A model generated the notes under the pieces. That model was given only the letters and a program-made list of their open reading frames with translations, ran no database searches and had not been told where the DNA came from. Position numbers and translations under genes: made by a program. From NCBI GenBank assembly GCA_039602395.1, contig JBCNJP010000025.1:103840124-103904123 (forward strand): 64,000 nt of DNA, read 5' to 3'. Every line of letters starts with the position of its first letter. The stretch's first letter is position 1. Below are positions 34,301 to 45,738 of the stretch, one piece after another. Source of the stretch: Deinandra increscens subsp. villosa. Its lineage: Eukaryota; Streptophyta; Magnoliopsida; Asterales; Asteraceae.

Positions 34301-36269
34301 AAAGAAGAAACGTCTCGTGCATGAATATTGTAAAAAAAAATAGCCATAATATAAGAACAAGAAAAGCATTATCATTACATCAAATCAATCAACAAGTGCA
34401 TAAACTCAAAGTTGATAACCTCCTTCCTTAACATCAAAATCCAAAAGAAACCAGCACCTTTACAAAGCCTACTGCTAATTTTGGTTCCATTTCCGGATAT
34501 ACTATTACTATATATTAAAAAAATATTTATCAACAAAGATAACAAGAAATTTGTTAAACAATTAGAAAAAATCAAAAAAAAAAAAAAAAAGTGATGCTTA
34601 AATATAAATAATCACATGAGAAACATAGACACTTCAAGACTACAAAAGGGTAACCATGTATAAACAGAAAGTTACTAAAACCAAACATACCACACGCGGA
34701 AAAGAATGATATGGAACAAACAAATAGGCACGCCCATCAGTTTTTATTGAAGAGAATTTTTGTTTCTAAACCATTGGTTTAGCATTCTTTGCAACCCAAG
34801 GATGAGCCCTTTTCACATGAATTATGTAATAAGTAACTAAAATCCATAATGAACACTACATGCCAAAATCATCCTTACAAAGTTTTATGTTTAACTTTTT
34901 ATATTTGCAAAAACCAATTGTTCATTTGCAAGAAAGCCAAATATAATGACCAAAAAATTAATAATTCCTCAATAAAATGTTTACAACTTCCTTCAAACAA
35001 GAACTAGTAAGGAACACAGGAATAAACAGCACTCGCGGTTCATCACCTGACCAACACCCAACTTAGGAAACCACAAGCACCTGTGAGGAAAACCACCACA
35101 ACAAGCTGCGTCAAAACTACCTGCACTGAGAGAGTTAGCAAAGTCGAGTTGCATTTGTGTAAGGATAAGTTGAGGATTGGCCTCCTTGAGTTGCAGACTA
35201 ACAAACCCAAAGAATTAGCCGTCTTCTTGAACTTTATGCTCCGCTATCAAAGTAGCCATATTCCATTTTCTCCCATCATCATAGGAGAAAGGCTTTTATT
35301 GCTAGTACCAAAACTCGACAAGACAACCCCATTCAAAGGGTTTGTGCTACCGTGAGGAGCCTTCAACAACTACACTGAAGTCTGAACCCATTCAATCCAA
35401 ATGGTTTTCAAGCAGGTGGGCAGCTATGTGTTTTTCAAGATGTGGGTTTTTGTGTTGGTGATGAAGTGAGTGTTATTTATCCCTGTCTTCCTTACTAGTC
35501 TTAATAAAACAATCTATAAAGTGTGTAGAAACATGAGCCGGGGGGGGGGGATCGGGAGCAGCCTCTCTATCTTCTGGGACACAAGTAAGGTGTGCCCTCC
35601 CCAGACAGTACTCTAGGCGTGGAATATTAATGGGTACGTTTGTTTGTTTGTAAAAGTTATATAAACAACTTGACATTTTTGTTTCTTCATCATTCATGCA
35701 ACACTTTATCATCAAATCATATAGAAATTATAGGATGATTAAGTGATCATCTATTCCCAACATCTTCATGGTCCAAATTTTCTAGAACAGATGTGTTTGT
35801 CAGGTTTGAAGTATTCTACAACATAATAAAGCACAACCAAACACTTGATTTAGAGTATTAACCTTTTGAAGCATTGGTCTTAGGTCTCTCTTGCAACCCA
35901 ATAGAACCGAAAAGTACATGTGCTGGCTCAAAAAGACGCAAATATAATGACTCAAAAGTGACTAAACCCTTGATTACAAATGTTTAGCAGCATCATAAGA
36001 GCAGAAAAATCCCAAAAAAAACAGTAAGTACGAAGCTTATGGAACATAGCAAAATCAAGTAACCACAATCAATATGATATGAATCCAGTAAAGAAGATAG
36101 ATACCCTTAAGAAGTGGGCATGAGGGAAATCAGCAGAAAGATGAGCAAAAACTTGATCCATATGCTTTGAAGCTTCACACCAAGAAGCCCAGAAGTGAAT
36201 CATAACAGCCGACCCTTCTTTCACAAGATTATCAACTTCTTGTTTCGACTTCACATCTTTCACACCCAT
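31366..36269 (-). CDS. GRXS17: Monothiol glutaredoxin S17 (Trx-like domain plus three CGFS Grx domains)
   Basis: Four coding exons on the minus strand: 36269-36105, 33865-33791, 33234-32521 and 31881-31366, all joined at phase 0, giving 489 residues, close to the length I recall for Arabidopsis GRXS17. The N-terminal thioredoxin-like domain has WCEAS at 30-34 in place of WCGPC, so it should lack dithiol activity. Three glutaredoxin modules follow, each with a CGFS site: 182-185, 313-316 and 417-420, together with KGTPEEP-type, SNWPTYPQLY and GGSDII motifs that bind glutathione and an Fe-S cluster. GRXS17 is a cytosolic/nuclear Fe-S and redox protein involved in development and stress. ATG 36269 is chosen because it opens the conserved N-terminus. 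Splice sites are consensus. The 2.2-kb first intron holds an unexplained open segment. Confidence 0.95.
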
Positions 36270-36700
36270 TTTTCTTTTTCTTTCTTGCAGAACACACAAA
36301 AGGGGAGTCGAATTGCGACGACGGATGACTGTTTTAGATGCCTTGGGAAAGACGAGAATTTCAATTTTTGGGAGAATCAGAAGAAAACCTACCAGGGAAA
36401 GGAAAATTATGCGCTGCTTTTTGGCATACAGAATCAAGATCAGCACTTTTATCGACGGCCCTTGATTTTGGGCGGCCCATGTCGACCCGGTATATGGGTC
36501 GGGCTGTACGCCTGTACCCAAGGGCTTGGTTAAGGTTTGGACCTCATTAGACAATGATTTAGATTCTAGTAAGCATAGTGAAGATGATAGATACCGATTT
36601 TATTCTTTGAGAATTCCGCGGGTCGGGTCAAGCCCACTCATAGTCAAGCTAGCAGGTGAGATTTACACCCACGTTCTCATAAAAGTTAGTTTTGGAAAAT
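36270..36700 (-). promoter_or_regulatory. GRXS17 5' UTR and upstream region
   Basis: The leader next to the start codon is rich in A and G on the coding strand. Further up there is a GC-richer stretch (about 36460-36530) with no recognisable ORF. No TATA box is clear. Confidence 0.4.
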
Positions 36701-36959
36701 GGGGCCCATGAATAACAACCTACCGGATTTTGTAGGATCCTCAATCAATCGGATTCTACCTCGAATACGAAATGTTCTCACCTAAAGTTGGTTCACGTGC
36801 CGGTAACCTCCAGGCGAGGACATCACCACAGGTAACACAAACCCGTAGTTTAAAATCTATAAATACAGACATAAGATGTACATTTCTTCTTCATGTTCTC
36901 TCACTCACTCTCTCTCTCTCCACACCATAATCACACACTCTTCTACGAGTTACTGATTC
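36700..36959 (+). repeat. Older LTR-like remnant, left part
   Basis: CTATAAATACAGAC at about 36857, a leader of CTCTCTCT runs, then CTACGAGTTACTGATTC. It continues after the gypsy insertion at 62180 (TCACGCCGAAGGGTCGTTAC). The TATA box, CT-rich leader and a TTACTGA(...)CGCCGAAGGGTC motif resemble LTRs of Tat-type gypsy elements. Family call is inference. Confidence 0.4.
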
Positions 36960-39900
36960 TGTGACGCCCACTCCCAGACTTGGCCCTAGGAGCGGTCACG
37001 CATCGGATTTACTCATGAACACAAGGTACAACAGAGATAACTAAAGCAGCGGAAATAAAAACTTTTATTCATATGCCAAGCATTACATAGTAAGAGAGAC
37101 AAATAAAAAAGAGAAAAATATCTCCATGCCAGTCTTTGAAAATGTCTTCTCTTGATAGCTTGACATTGTCTTGATAGTGTACGCCCCCTAGTTCCTACTC
37201 ATATCTCAGCTTTCCCTTTTCGATCCGATGGTCCAGCCTCATCTGACATACATAACTTAACAAGTCAGCTTACGCTGGTGAGTTCTAAGTTTTTGGAAAA
37301 CTTTACCTTTCGAACACATACTATTTGGGTCAATCAAACCATTTCTGCAAACAGACAATTAAGCATAAAGTATCATAGGTTTACACATAATCATCCATAT
37401 ACTTAGTAGATTACATCTACCCTATCATTCTATAAACCTCGTGAATAGAATAACCTTCTATAACCTTATCATCTTCGCCTCACATTAAGAACCTGTCCTA
37501 ATGTATCTTTTTGTCACTTCTCGTCTCAAGTACCATCTCGGGGAATAGTGTTGTTCGATCCTCACATGATAGTGGCCTTTCATTCCTGCTTTGCCGACAC
37601 TTCAGGAAAAACACTATAAAACTCCCTATTTCAGAAGCCCCCACTTAATACTTGACAACCCTTGTGACCTTACTGATTACCATCCTTAACATGTTCTACT
37701 TAGCTAAATAGAACCCTGTTAATGGACATCTTACTTTCCCTGGTGGATTACTACTCTTAAAGACGTCTAATCATCTGATTTAAAACATCTTCCTAGTAAT
37801 CCTACTTTCCAATAATCCTTTCATTACTTAATCACTAAAGGCAAGTAACATCGTAAACATTTCACATATATCAATACTTTATAAACAGTAGAAAGTATTT
37901 ACACAAGACGTTATGTATATCAGCCCAAAACAGTTTAAAGCATTTAAGCAATATAAAACAGGGCTCATAGAACTCACCTTAGGTTGCGAAGTAGTTACTT
38001 GGCTTATTCCTTCGTGAATCTAACTTGCTTTAACGTGATGTCCCTAGAAAGACATCCTAGAGGTTACAAGCGGTCATTAAGGCTAACCCCTTATCCTAAA
38101 CCCAATCCCTTGTTGGTTTAACATCCATTTGTCTAAATAACCGTTTTTTCTCTTATGGGAAAAGTATTCTTTTAGTGATACTTATGAAGAGGTGCATTCC
38201 TATAAGTAAACGCTCACTCCGGGATCGCCCAGTGAAGCGTATGCCATGTCCCAGTTGGGATTTATGCGACAACGCCACTATGCCAGAAACCCCAGTGTAC
38301 AGGCGCCACCCTTCCAGTCCACACCAACTTCTAGATATCCGAGTAACTCGGTACATTCAATAATTTATCAAAACCCATGTTTTAACTTATATATACTTAA
38401 AACATATATATAATTATATTCTTTTGTTGAATATTATTACCTTTGCCCAAGCCTTTATGTCCTTGATGAGTGATTCTCATGACCGACCGTATAGGCGTTA
38501 TCACGACCAGGAGGCGGGATTACTATGAGATATCACCCATATTTGTGTTTTAGTTTGGTGATGATCATGACCGACCGTATAGGCGTTATCACGACCAGGA
38601 GGCGGAATTACTATGATCAAAACACCAATGTTTATGTTCTTGTTCTTGGTTTACTTGTTCTTGATAAACCAACATGGTGAAACCATATCAAACCTTCTTT
38701 AACATGAACTAACTTAAGGCTTTCTTAAAACATTTTTATTCTAAGGCTTTATACCAAATTTCAACCCATGATTCCCACTGAAACTCCCAATCTCAACAAA
38801 ACATGTTCAAGAACCTTAATCTTGCATTATTCTTAAAAGGCATATCTAAGTGTTATGAATCATGAAGCTAATTGAAGGCTTATGTTAAACATACCTTAAG
38901 TTGATCTATTCCAGAAGATGGGCTCCTAATTCCTTTTGAATCTTCAAAAATGCAAGCTAGAGTGTTCTTGGTGTTCTTGAGGTTTCTTAGAGGTTTTAGG
39001 TTGATTTTAGGTGAATTAGCAAGGAAAAATGGATGGATCCATGGTCTATTTATAGCTAAGAGTGTCTCACATGCTTCTTACAAGTGTCCTAGTGACTAAG
39101 CATGAGAATTGACACCTAGCATGGTGACTAATCATGAGAATTGACACCTAGCATGGTGACTAATCATTCAAATAACATATATTTATATAAACATGTAATT
39201 ACTATCATTATAATTGAGCAACTTAGAGTACAAGTTGTTTATGCATGGTTGTGTACAAGCTTTTCATTGCAGCTGATTATGGTACAAGTTATTGAGCTTA
39301 TTTTACAACACAATCTCTTTATTTTCAAATGGCATGTGTTCACGCTTTCTTCCCGGATTTTGCGCCATATCACTGTTCTTTCAAAGACTTTCTTTACCCA
39401 TTATTAATAAAGACATACCTTGAACAACAACTGAGGTACGATGCACAGGTGGCTGTCAACTGTAGCGACGTGGGTAGATGATTTTATAAATCGGCATTGT
39501 GCTCGGTTCAGATTAGGTTTGATGTTGATTGTCTGCATCGGTTTGTTCAGGTACATTCGTCTTTCTGCTCTTACTCGATTTCATATTAGAAATCAGTTTC
39601 TTTATAATTTCACATTCTGTTTGCGTTTAAAATTTTTAATTACCGTCGGGAAGTTTATCTACAGGGGTTCCTGGTTGCCGGCGACCAATATGCCATTTAC
39701 GTCTGGTTTGTAATTCAATCTTGTATCTTACTTTTTTGTTTTTAGTTTGTTGTTAAATTTCTTGAAATTGCTTAATTTGACGTAATCTTACACAAATGTG
39801 AGTTGGGTTCTTTTTTCTTCACGTTTTGTTTACTCATTTGCCGTTCATTTCATCGATGTTTTTGTGTTTACGATTCATGTGTCCTTCCGATTGTGACGTG

Positions 39901-42288
39901 ACCGGCGCTCAAATTAGCTCTTATGATCATCATTTTTTTTCTATACTTAACTGGCCTGAAAGATTAAACGTATTCATCGGTCAACTGTATATCGCACTTA
40001 AGGTGTTTGATGAAATGCTTATTATTTTTTTTGTCATTTTTCCCAACGATGGCTCTCTTTTGAGTGAGACAAACATAAAATATGGTAGTTTTGAAAGTGT
40101 CAGTTGGTTAGTAATGTTAACAACATAGTTTGATGGCGTATGAACTTTTGACCAAAGAATCCAGGAACTACTAAAGGTAAAAGGAGAACATAAAGAAACT
40201 TATCTATTCCACTATTTAACACATATCACACTCTTTCAACTCAAAGTTTTAGAAATGCCAGATTCAGTTGTTCACCTATTCCAAAGTAAAATCATGTTTG
40301 TAGTCATTTTCAGGGTTAGGCAGCAGGTGCATATCCCTCTGGACAGCAGCAGATTCACATTTCAGGGAGCTTAAACACCACCATTCATCAGCTAAACGAG
40401 ATGAACAAAGAGGAGCTCATGGTACATAAAATTAGCCTTCTACTTTTATTGCCCTTTATTACCACTTTTATTAAAATAAAAGTGTCCAATAAACAAATAA
40501 CCCAATACATGCTCCTCCTTATTACCACTTGTAAAAAAATAGACGCCCCATCTATACTACTTTTATTGTAGTTGATGCATAGATTAAGGTGGTTAAATAG
40601 GTATTACAATTCAAGTACATCATATGTTGAGGCTTATAGGATGGCTCTGCTGCTGTAGGTTAGTTTTTCTATTCTGGGAATGTATGTGCTTGTATAGAAT
40701 CATTTTTTATTATTAGATGTATTTATACATTTTAGGTGATTAGTTTTGGTTCTTTGGTGTGTGTTAAGGTTTTCAGTTAGAAGATTTATTGAGTTGCTTC
40801 CTTGCTATTATTTTTTTTCTAATTATCTGGAGTGAAACTGATTTAATTGTTTTTGTCTTTGCAGGTTTATCTTTGTGCTGGTAGCTTGCATTGTTGTTGA
40901 GGTTGGTTTTTCTTTTCTGTTTTTTTATTTATTGCTGGCTTTTATCTGTTTTTGGTGCTGTTACTTTGCTATTTTCTGGTTTTTATGTTATGGATCCTAA
41001 AGGTAAGTCTGTTGAAAAATGCATTTCTTACACAACTTGGAAAGCTTGTATGATAAAAACATAAACTCTAACATATGTGAAGATTATATAATCCTACAAA
41101 CAAAATAGTGATATGGACAAATACAATTTTCCTATTATGACTGTAGTTTTTTTTGTAGTGTTGACTTTTCTGTGTATAAAAATGAGTAGTGTTGACTTTT
41201 CTGGTTATATATTTCAGTGACTATACAAATGAGTAGTGTTGACTTTTCTGTGTATAAAAATGATAGTGTTGACTTTTTTGGTCAATGCATTGATTTTAAT
41301 AGTCAATGAATGAGGCAGACCCTTAAATTTGAGAGGTTTGATTGGTTTACAAATAAAATTTGAAAAGGTGTTGACTTTCTAGCTCAAGTTATTGACATTA
41401 GGAGTCAATGACAAGGAAATAATCAGAATGTCTATATTGGAAATGATTGACTGAGTGATTCGGGTAATAGATGGAGTATGATGATTGACTAAGTGATTTG
41501 GGTAATAGATGGAGTATGGATTGGCCTGTGTGTTTGTCAAATGTTTGCATCCATCCGGTTGATGTATATGGTAAAATTTGGATTGGGGCTTATATGATAT
41601 ACATTTTACTTGGGCTACTATGAGATGGCATTGCCCAAATATAAAGGCATCAAGACCTTTTTAGTGCTTACACATATTCAATTCAAAGGTTTGCTCCTTT
41701 TTTTCCCTGGGGGTTCAGTATTCACTAAAATTATGTAATGGTCCATGCTGAAAGTAAATAAATGAGTTGTTCCAAATAATAGCTAATGTTGTGTTCTATG
41801 TGGCTATGGCTATCTTCTTTTTCATTGGGATTTTATAATTATTCGGAGGGACTATATATGATGTGGTAATATAAGATCTATTTCACTATAAACTTTAGAA
41901 TTTGGTCCTCTTACTATTATTTATGTTGCATGTGTTTAATTTAATTGTTGATCATGCATTCATGCTCATATATCCCACTTAATGGGTCAGATGGTGATTG
42001 CAAATAGATTAACTTATAGAAAAGAGATGGAAAGAGTCTAAAGCGTTAACAACAATTGACTTCGCCGCAACGCGCGAAGGGTTACATAACTAGTTTTTCT
42101 TAATAATCTAACCCGATAAACACTTACCTTATGCATAGTTTATTGTTATAACTTCAAATACGCATTTCTTAACATATTAACATGTTAATCACATAAACAC
42201 ATATACGAAACATATTCTCACATATAAAAATATATATATATATATAACAACATATATATTTATTACCTTTAGATTTTGGGGTGTTACA
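36960..42288 (-). repeat. Gypsy 3' LTR carrying a Helitron
   Basis: About 2,434 bp of LTR split by the insertion at 39199-42093. Differences from the other LTR are few: an A/C change near 37816, one-base A indels near 38700, and microsatellite length near 42230. A minus-strand TATA box (complement of TATAAATAG) is at about 39046-39054. The LTR also contains a two-copy repeat of CGACCGTATAGGCGTTATCA (about 38484 and 38570). Confidence 0.93.
39199..42093 (+). mobile_element. Non-autonomous Helitron
   Basis: 2,895 bp found by comparing the two gypsy LTRs: the other LTR has the empty site ACATGTAA/TTTTTCTT at 61978/61979. The right end is ...CTAG followed by T, preceded by a GC-rich hairpin (TTCGC ... 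GCGAA at about 42060-42077) about 11 bases from CTAG, as expected for a Helitron 3' end. There is no target duplication and no terminal inverted repeat. The left end begins TTACTATCATTATAATTG, not the textbook TC. No Rep/helicase ORF. The interior has repeats of GTGTTGACTTTTCTG near 41160-41280 and a possible captured exon near 40320-40425. Confidence 0.8.
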
Positions 42289-42329
42289 ACTCTCCCTTCC
42301 TTAAACAAGGTTTCGTCCTCGAAACCTGT

Positions 42330-43631
42330 TCATACTCCAAACAACTCAGGATGAGATTTTCGCATCTCGTCCTCTCTTTCCCATGTAGACTCAGAACCCT
42401 TCTTGTGCATTCACTGCACCCTAATCATTGGAATCGTCTTATTCCTAAGTTTTTTCTCATACCGATCTATAATAGCAACGGGCCTTTCTACAAGTGACAA
42501 TGTGTCATCGATTTCTATCTCATCTAAGGGTATTATTTGCGACTCATCCACCACACACTTCCTCAAATGTGATACATGGAATGTTGGGTGAATTCCAGAC
42601 ATTTCCTCAGGTAGATCTAGTCGATAGGCAACTTCTCCTACACGTTCAGCAATTCTAAAAGGTCCTACGAACCTCGGGCCTAACTTGCCCCTCTTGCGAA
42701 AGCGAATAATACTCTTCCATGGAGACACTTTTAATAACACGAAGTCTCCTACTTGGAACTCTATAGGCCTCCTCCTCTTATCTGCATAAGACTTTTGTCG
42801 ATCTTGAGCAGCCTTTAATCGTGCCTTGATTGCATCAAGGTTTCGAGCCATGTTCTGAACCTCATCCTTGCTTCCTAGCTCTCGCTGGCCTACTTCACCC
42901 CAACACACTGGAGTTCTACATTTCCTACCATACAACATTTCGAACGGTGGCATACCTATGCTAGCATGATAACTATTGTTGTATGAGAACTCTGCCAGGT
43001 GTAGGTGACTATCCCAACTTCCTCCAAAGTCAATAATGCATGCACGCAACATATCTTCCAAAGTTTGTATCGTCCTCTCACTTTGTCCATTCGTCTGAGG
43101 ATGATATGCCGTGCTAATATGCAATCTTGACCCCATTTGCTCATGGAATTTCTTCCAAAACCGCGAAGTGAACCGCGTATCCCTATCAGAAACAATAGTT
43201 ACCGGCACTCCGTGTTGAGCAATAATCTCCTTTGTGAACAACGTAGCTAACTCTTCAGAAGAATGTGTTTCTTTTATAGGTAAGAAACGAGCACTCTTTG
43301 TTAGCCTGTCCACTATCACCCAGATGGTGTCATAACCTTTAGCTGTTTTGGGTAGCTTGGTTATGAAGTCCATCGTGATATGTTCCCACTTCCATTCGGG
43401 AATCTTCAAAGGTTGAAGCTTTCCATAAGGCTTTTGATGCTCAGCTTTAACCTTTGCGCAAGTCAAACACCTATTCACATATTGCATGACATTAAACTTC
43501 ATACCCGGCCACCAATAGTCTCGTTTTAAGTCTTGGTACATCTTGGTCGTACCAGGATGAATTGAATAGCGTGACTTATGAGCTTCATCTAAGATCTTAC
43601 CGCGAATTTCACCTAAAAGCGGTACCCACAT
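42330..43631 (-). pseudogene. Gypsy integrase and chromodomain-like tail
   Basis: Continuation of the gypsy pol frame after an in-frame TGA at 43632-43634. It contains the H2C2 zinc-binding part (HPGTTKMYQDLKRDYWWPGM ... CLTCAKVKAEH) and the DDE core (MDFITKLPK, IVSDRDTRF, HPQTNGQSERTIQTLEDMLR). The C-terminal GPF region follows (GPRFVGPFRIAERVG). The frame is closed by a second TGA at 42411-42413 inside the chromodomain-like segment, where a Trp codon would be expected; the same frame then reads on (ESTWEREDEMRKSHPELF) to a stop at 42330. Confidence 0.85.
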
Positions 43632-44819
43632 TCAACCGTACCTAGTCTTAACTCCAAACTCGTTTTCTACTAAGCTTCCAACTTGTCCTACCATCCTTTC
43701 CTTCTTGCCGTTCTCGTCCTTCAATGCCTCGTACTGATCTCTTCGAAGTTGGACCAGAAAATCAGGAGTAACGACTAACTTATATGACTTCACCCTGATT
43801 GGAGGATGATCCTCCTTTCTACTCAAAGCATCGGCCACTATGTTGGCCTTACCTGGGTGATACATAATCTCACAGTCGTAATCCTTGATCAACTCTAACC
43901 ATCTACGCTGCCTCATATTAAGATCCTTTTGCTCGAAGAAGTACCTTAAACTCTTATGATCAGTGTAGAGGGTACACTTTACCCCGTACAAATAATGCCT
44001 CCATATCTTGAGAGCAAACACAACGGCCGCCAACTCTAAGTCGTGAGTTGGATAGTTTGTCTCATGAGGTTTTAGTTGCCTTGATGCGTAGGCAATGACT
44101 TTGCCCCGCTGCATCAAAACACAACCTAAGCCTTGATAAGAAGCATCAGAGTACACTACTAAATCATCAGACCCATCCGGTAAGGATAATACCGGTGCCT
44201 GAGTCAATCTGGCTTTTAACTCCTCAAACGCACTCTGCTGACTAGGTCCCCATAAGAACTTAGTGTCCTTCTTGGTTAGCTTAGTCAGTGGCGTTGCAAT
44301 CCTTGCAAAGTCTTGAATAAACCTACGATAATAGCCGGCAAGACCTAAGAAACTACGAATCTCTGAAGGCGTCTTAGGTGGCTTCCAACTCATTACCGTC
44401 TCGATCTTTGCTGGATCTACAAGAATGCCATCCGCGTTTATCACATGACCGAGGAATTGGACTTCCTTAAGCCAAAATGCACATTTCGAAAACTTGGCAT
44501 ATAGCTTTTCCTTCCTTAAGGTCTCTAGCACCTCCTTTAAATGCATCGCGTGATCCTGTTCGTTCCTGGAATAAATTAAAATGTCATCTATGAACACGAT
44601 CACGAATCGGTCCAACATGGGTCGACATACCCTATTCATGAGGTCCATGAAAGCTGCAGGGGCATTAGTCAATCCAAATGACATAACCAAAAATTCATAA
44701 TGACCATAACGCGTGCGAAAAGCTGTCTTCTCAATATCTTCGTCTCTAATCTTGAGCTGATGATAACCCGACCTTAGATCTATCTTAGAGAACCAACTCG
44801 CTCCTTGTAGCTGGTCGAA
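43632..44819 (-). pseudogene. Gypsy reverse transcriptase (C-terminal part) and RNase H
   Basis: The RT frame resumes right of the TSD with DQLQGASWFSKIDLRSGYHQ, then FGLTNAPAAFMDLMNR, the catalytic FIDDILIYS motif and FLGLAGYYRRFI. RNase H follows (YSDASYQGLGCVLMQ; THDLELAAVVFALKIWRHYLYG; TDHKSLRYF), then HPGKANIVADALSRK. The frame ends at a TGA (43632-43634) before the integrase. Its N-terminal half lies beyond the copia insertion at 57279 and above, so RT is physically split. Confidence 0.9.
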
Positions 44820-44824
44820 TAAAT

Positions 44825-45230
44825 TGTAGGGCTATATTTAGTTAAGGCATGAACATTAGTTAGTGGGTTAGTTTATTTTGTGTTTGGGCTTAGTCTAGTT
44901 TAATCATTAGGCCATGTGGGCCATTTTATTGTTTATGATTGGGCTTGTATTGGGTTTATGATTGGCCCAACATTTGTATGAGGTGGTATAAATACCACCT
45001 CATTGTAACCGATTACTTTAAGCTTTTCGAATACAATATTGAAGGTTTACGATTTCTTGTTCTTCATTCCATTTACGATCAGCTTCACAAGTGGGTTCTT
45101 CATTCAAGATTGGGTCTTTACCTTAGATCTAATCTATTTCCTCTACTTGTTTCTTGAATCAATCGTTCTTGAGGTTTCCGCACTCATTTACGATTAAATA
45201 TCGTGTTCTTGGTTTGATTTCGGACCTACA
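44825..45230 (+). repeat. Copia 5' LTR
   Basis: 406 bp. It has a TATAAATA box at 44987-44994 inside a perfect palindrome and several TTTACGA motifs downstream. It ends GGACCTACA right before ATTGGTATCAGAGC. Confidence 0.93.
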
Positions 45231-45232
45231 AT

Positions 45233-45244
45233 TGGTATCAGAGC
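45233..45244 (+). other. Primer-binding site
   Basis: TGGTATCAGAGC, complementary to the 3' end of initiator-Met tRNA, starts two bases after the 5' LTR. It is the usual minus-strand priming site of plant copia elements. Confidence 0.9.
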
Positions 45245-45738
45245 CAAGAAACCTTGTTTCGAGGCTCTCACGATATTGATTCAAGAGGATTTACTGTGTT
45301 TTTGGGCTGTTTTCGAAGATTCGAAGGTGTCTTTGGGGTTTACGACTTGTTGCTGCTGCTGTTTTTCAAGAATTCTGGGTTTATTGAGTGTTTACGACTG
45401 GGTTTTGGTTGAAGATTGCTTGTTTACGATTTTTCAAAAGGTGTTCACGACTGTACTTGAGTTTACGACTTGGCAAAATCGTAAAAGGTGTGTTTACGAT
45501 TGTGTTTGAGTCGGAATCAGTGTTTACGACTCCGTAGTCGTAATCGGCGGATCGTAATCGGTATTTACGAGTGACAAAGGCGGTTAGTGTGTTTCCGATC
45601 GTAATCGAGGTGTACCCGATCGTAATCAAGTGTATTGGATCGTAATCAAGTATTGTGAATCGTAATCGGTGTTATTGGATCGTAAACAGTGTTTGTTGGA
45701 CTTTTGGACTTTAGGTTATTTTTTCCCAAGCTATTGAG
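45245..45738 (+). other. Copia leader with TTTACGA/CGTAATC repeats
   Basis: Non-coding leader between primer site and gag. About seven TTTACGAYT motifs lie between 45330 and 45570, followed by about seven GATCGTAATC-type motifs between 45535 and 45690. The expected packaging/leader function is inference. Confidence 0.6.

Noticed and set aside
38153..38363. Overlapping ORFs of about 62-67 codons, repeated at 60932-61142
   Set aside because: They lie in the gypsy LTR on both strands and are identical only because the LTRs are. No domain and no codon signal.
38480..38610. Two-copy repeat of CGACCGTATAGGCGTTATCA considered as a CRISPR-like array
   Set aside because: Only two units, inside an LTR, also present in the other LTR; plant nuclear DNA.
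45381..45629. ORF antisense to the copia leader
   Set aside because: Produced by the repeated TTTACGA/CGTAATC motifs; no domain.
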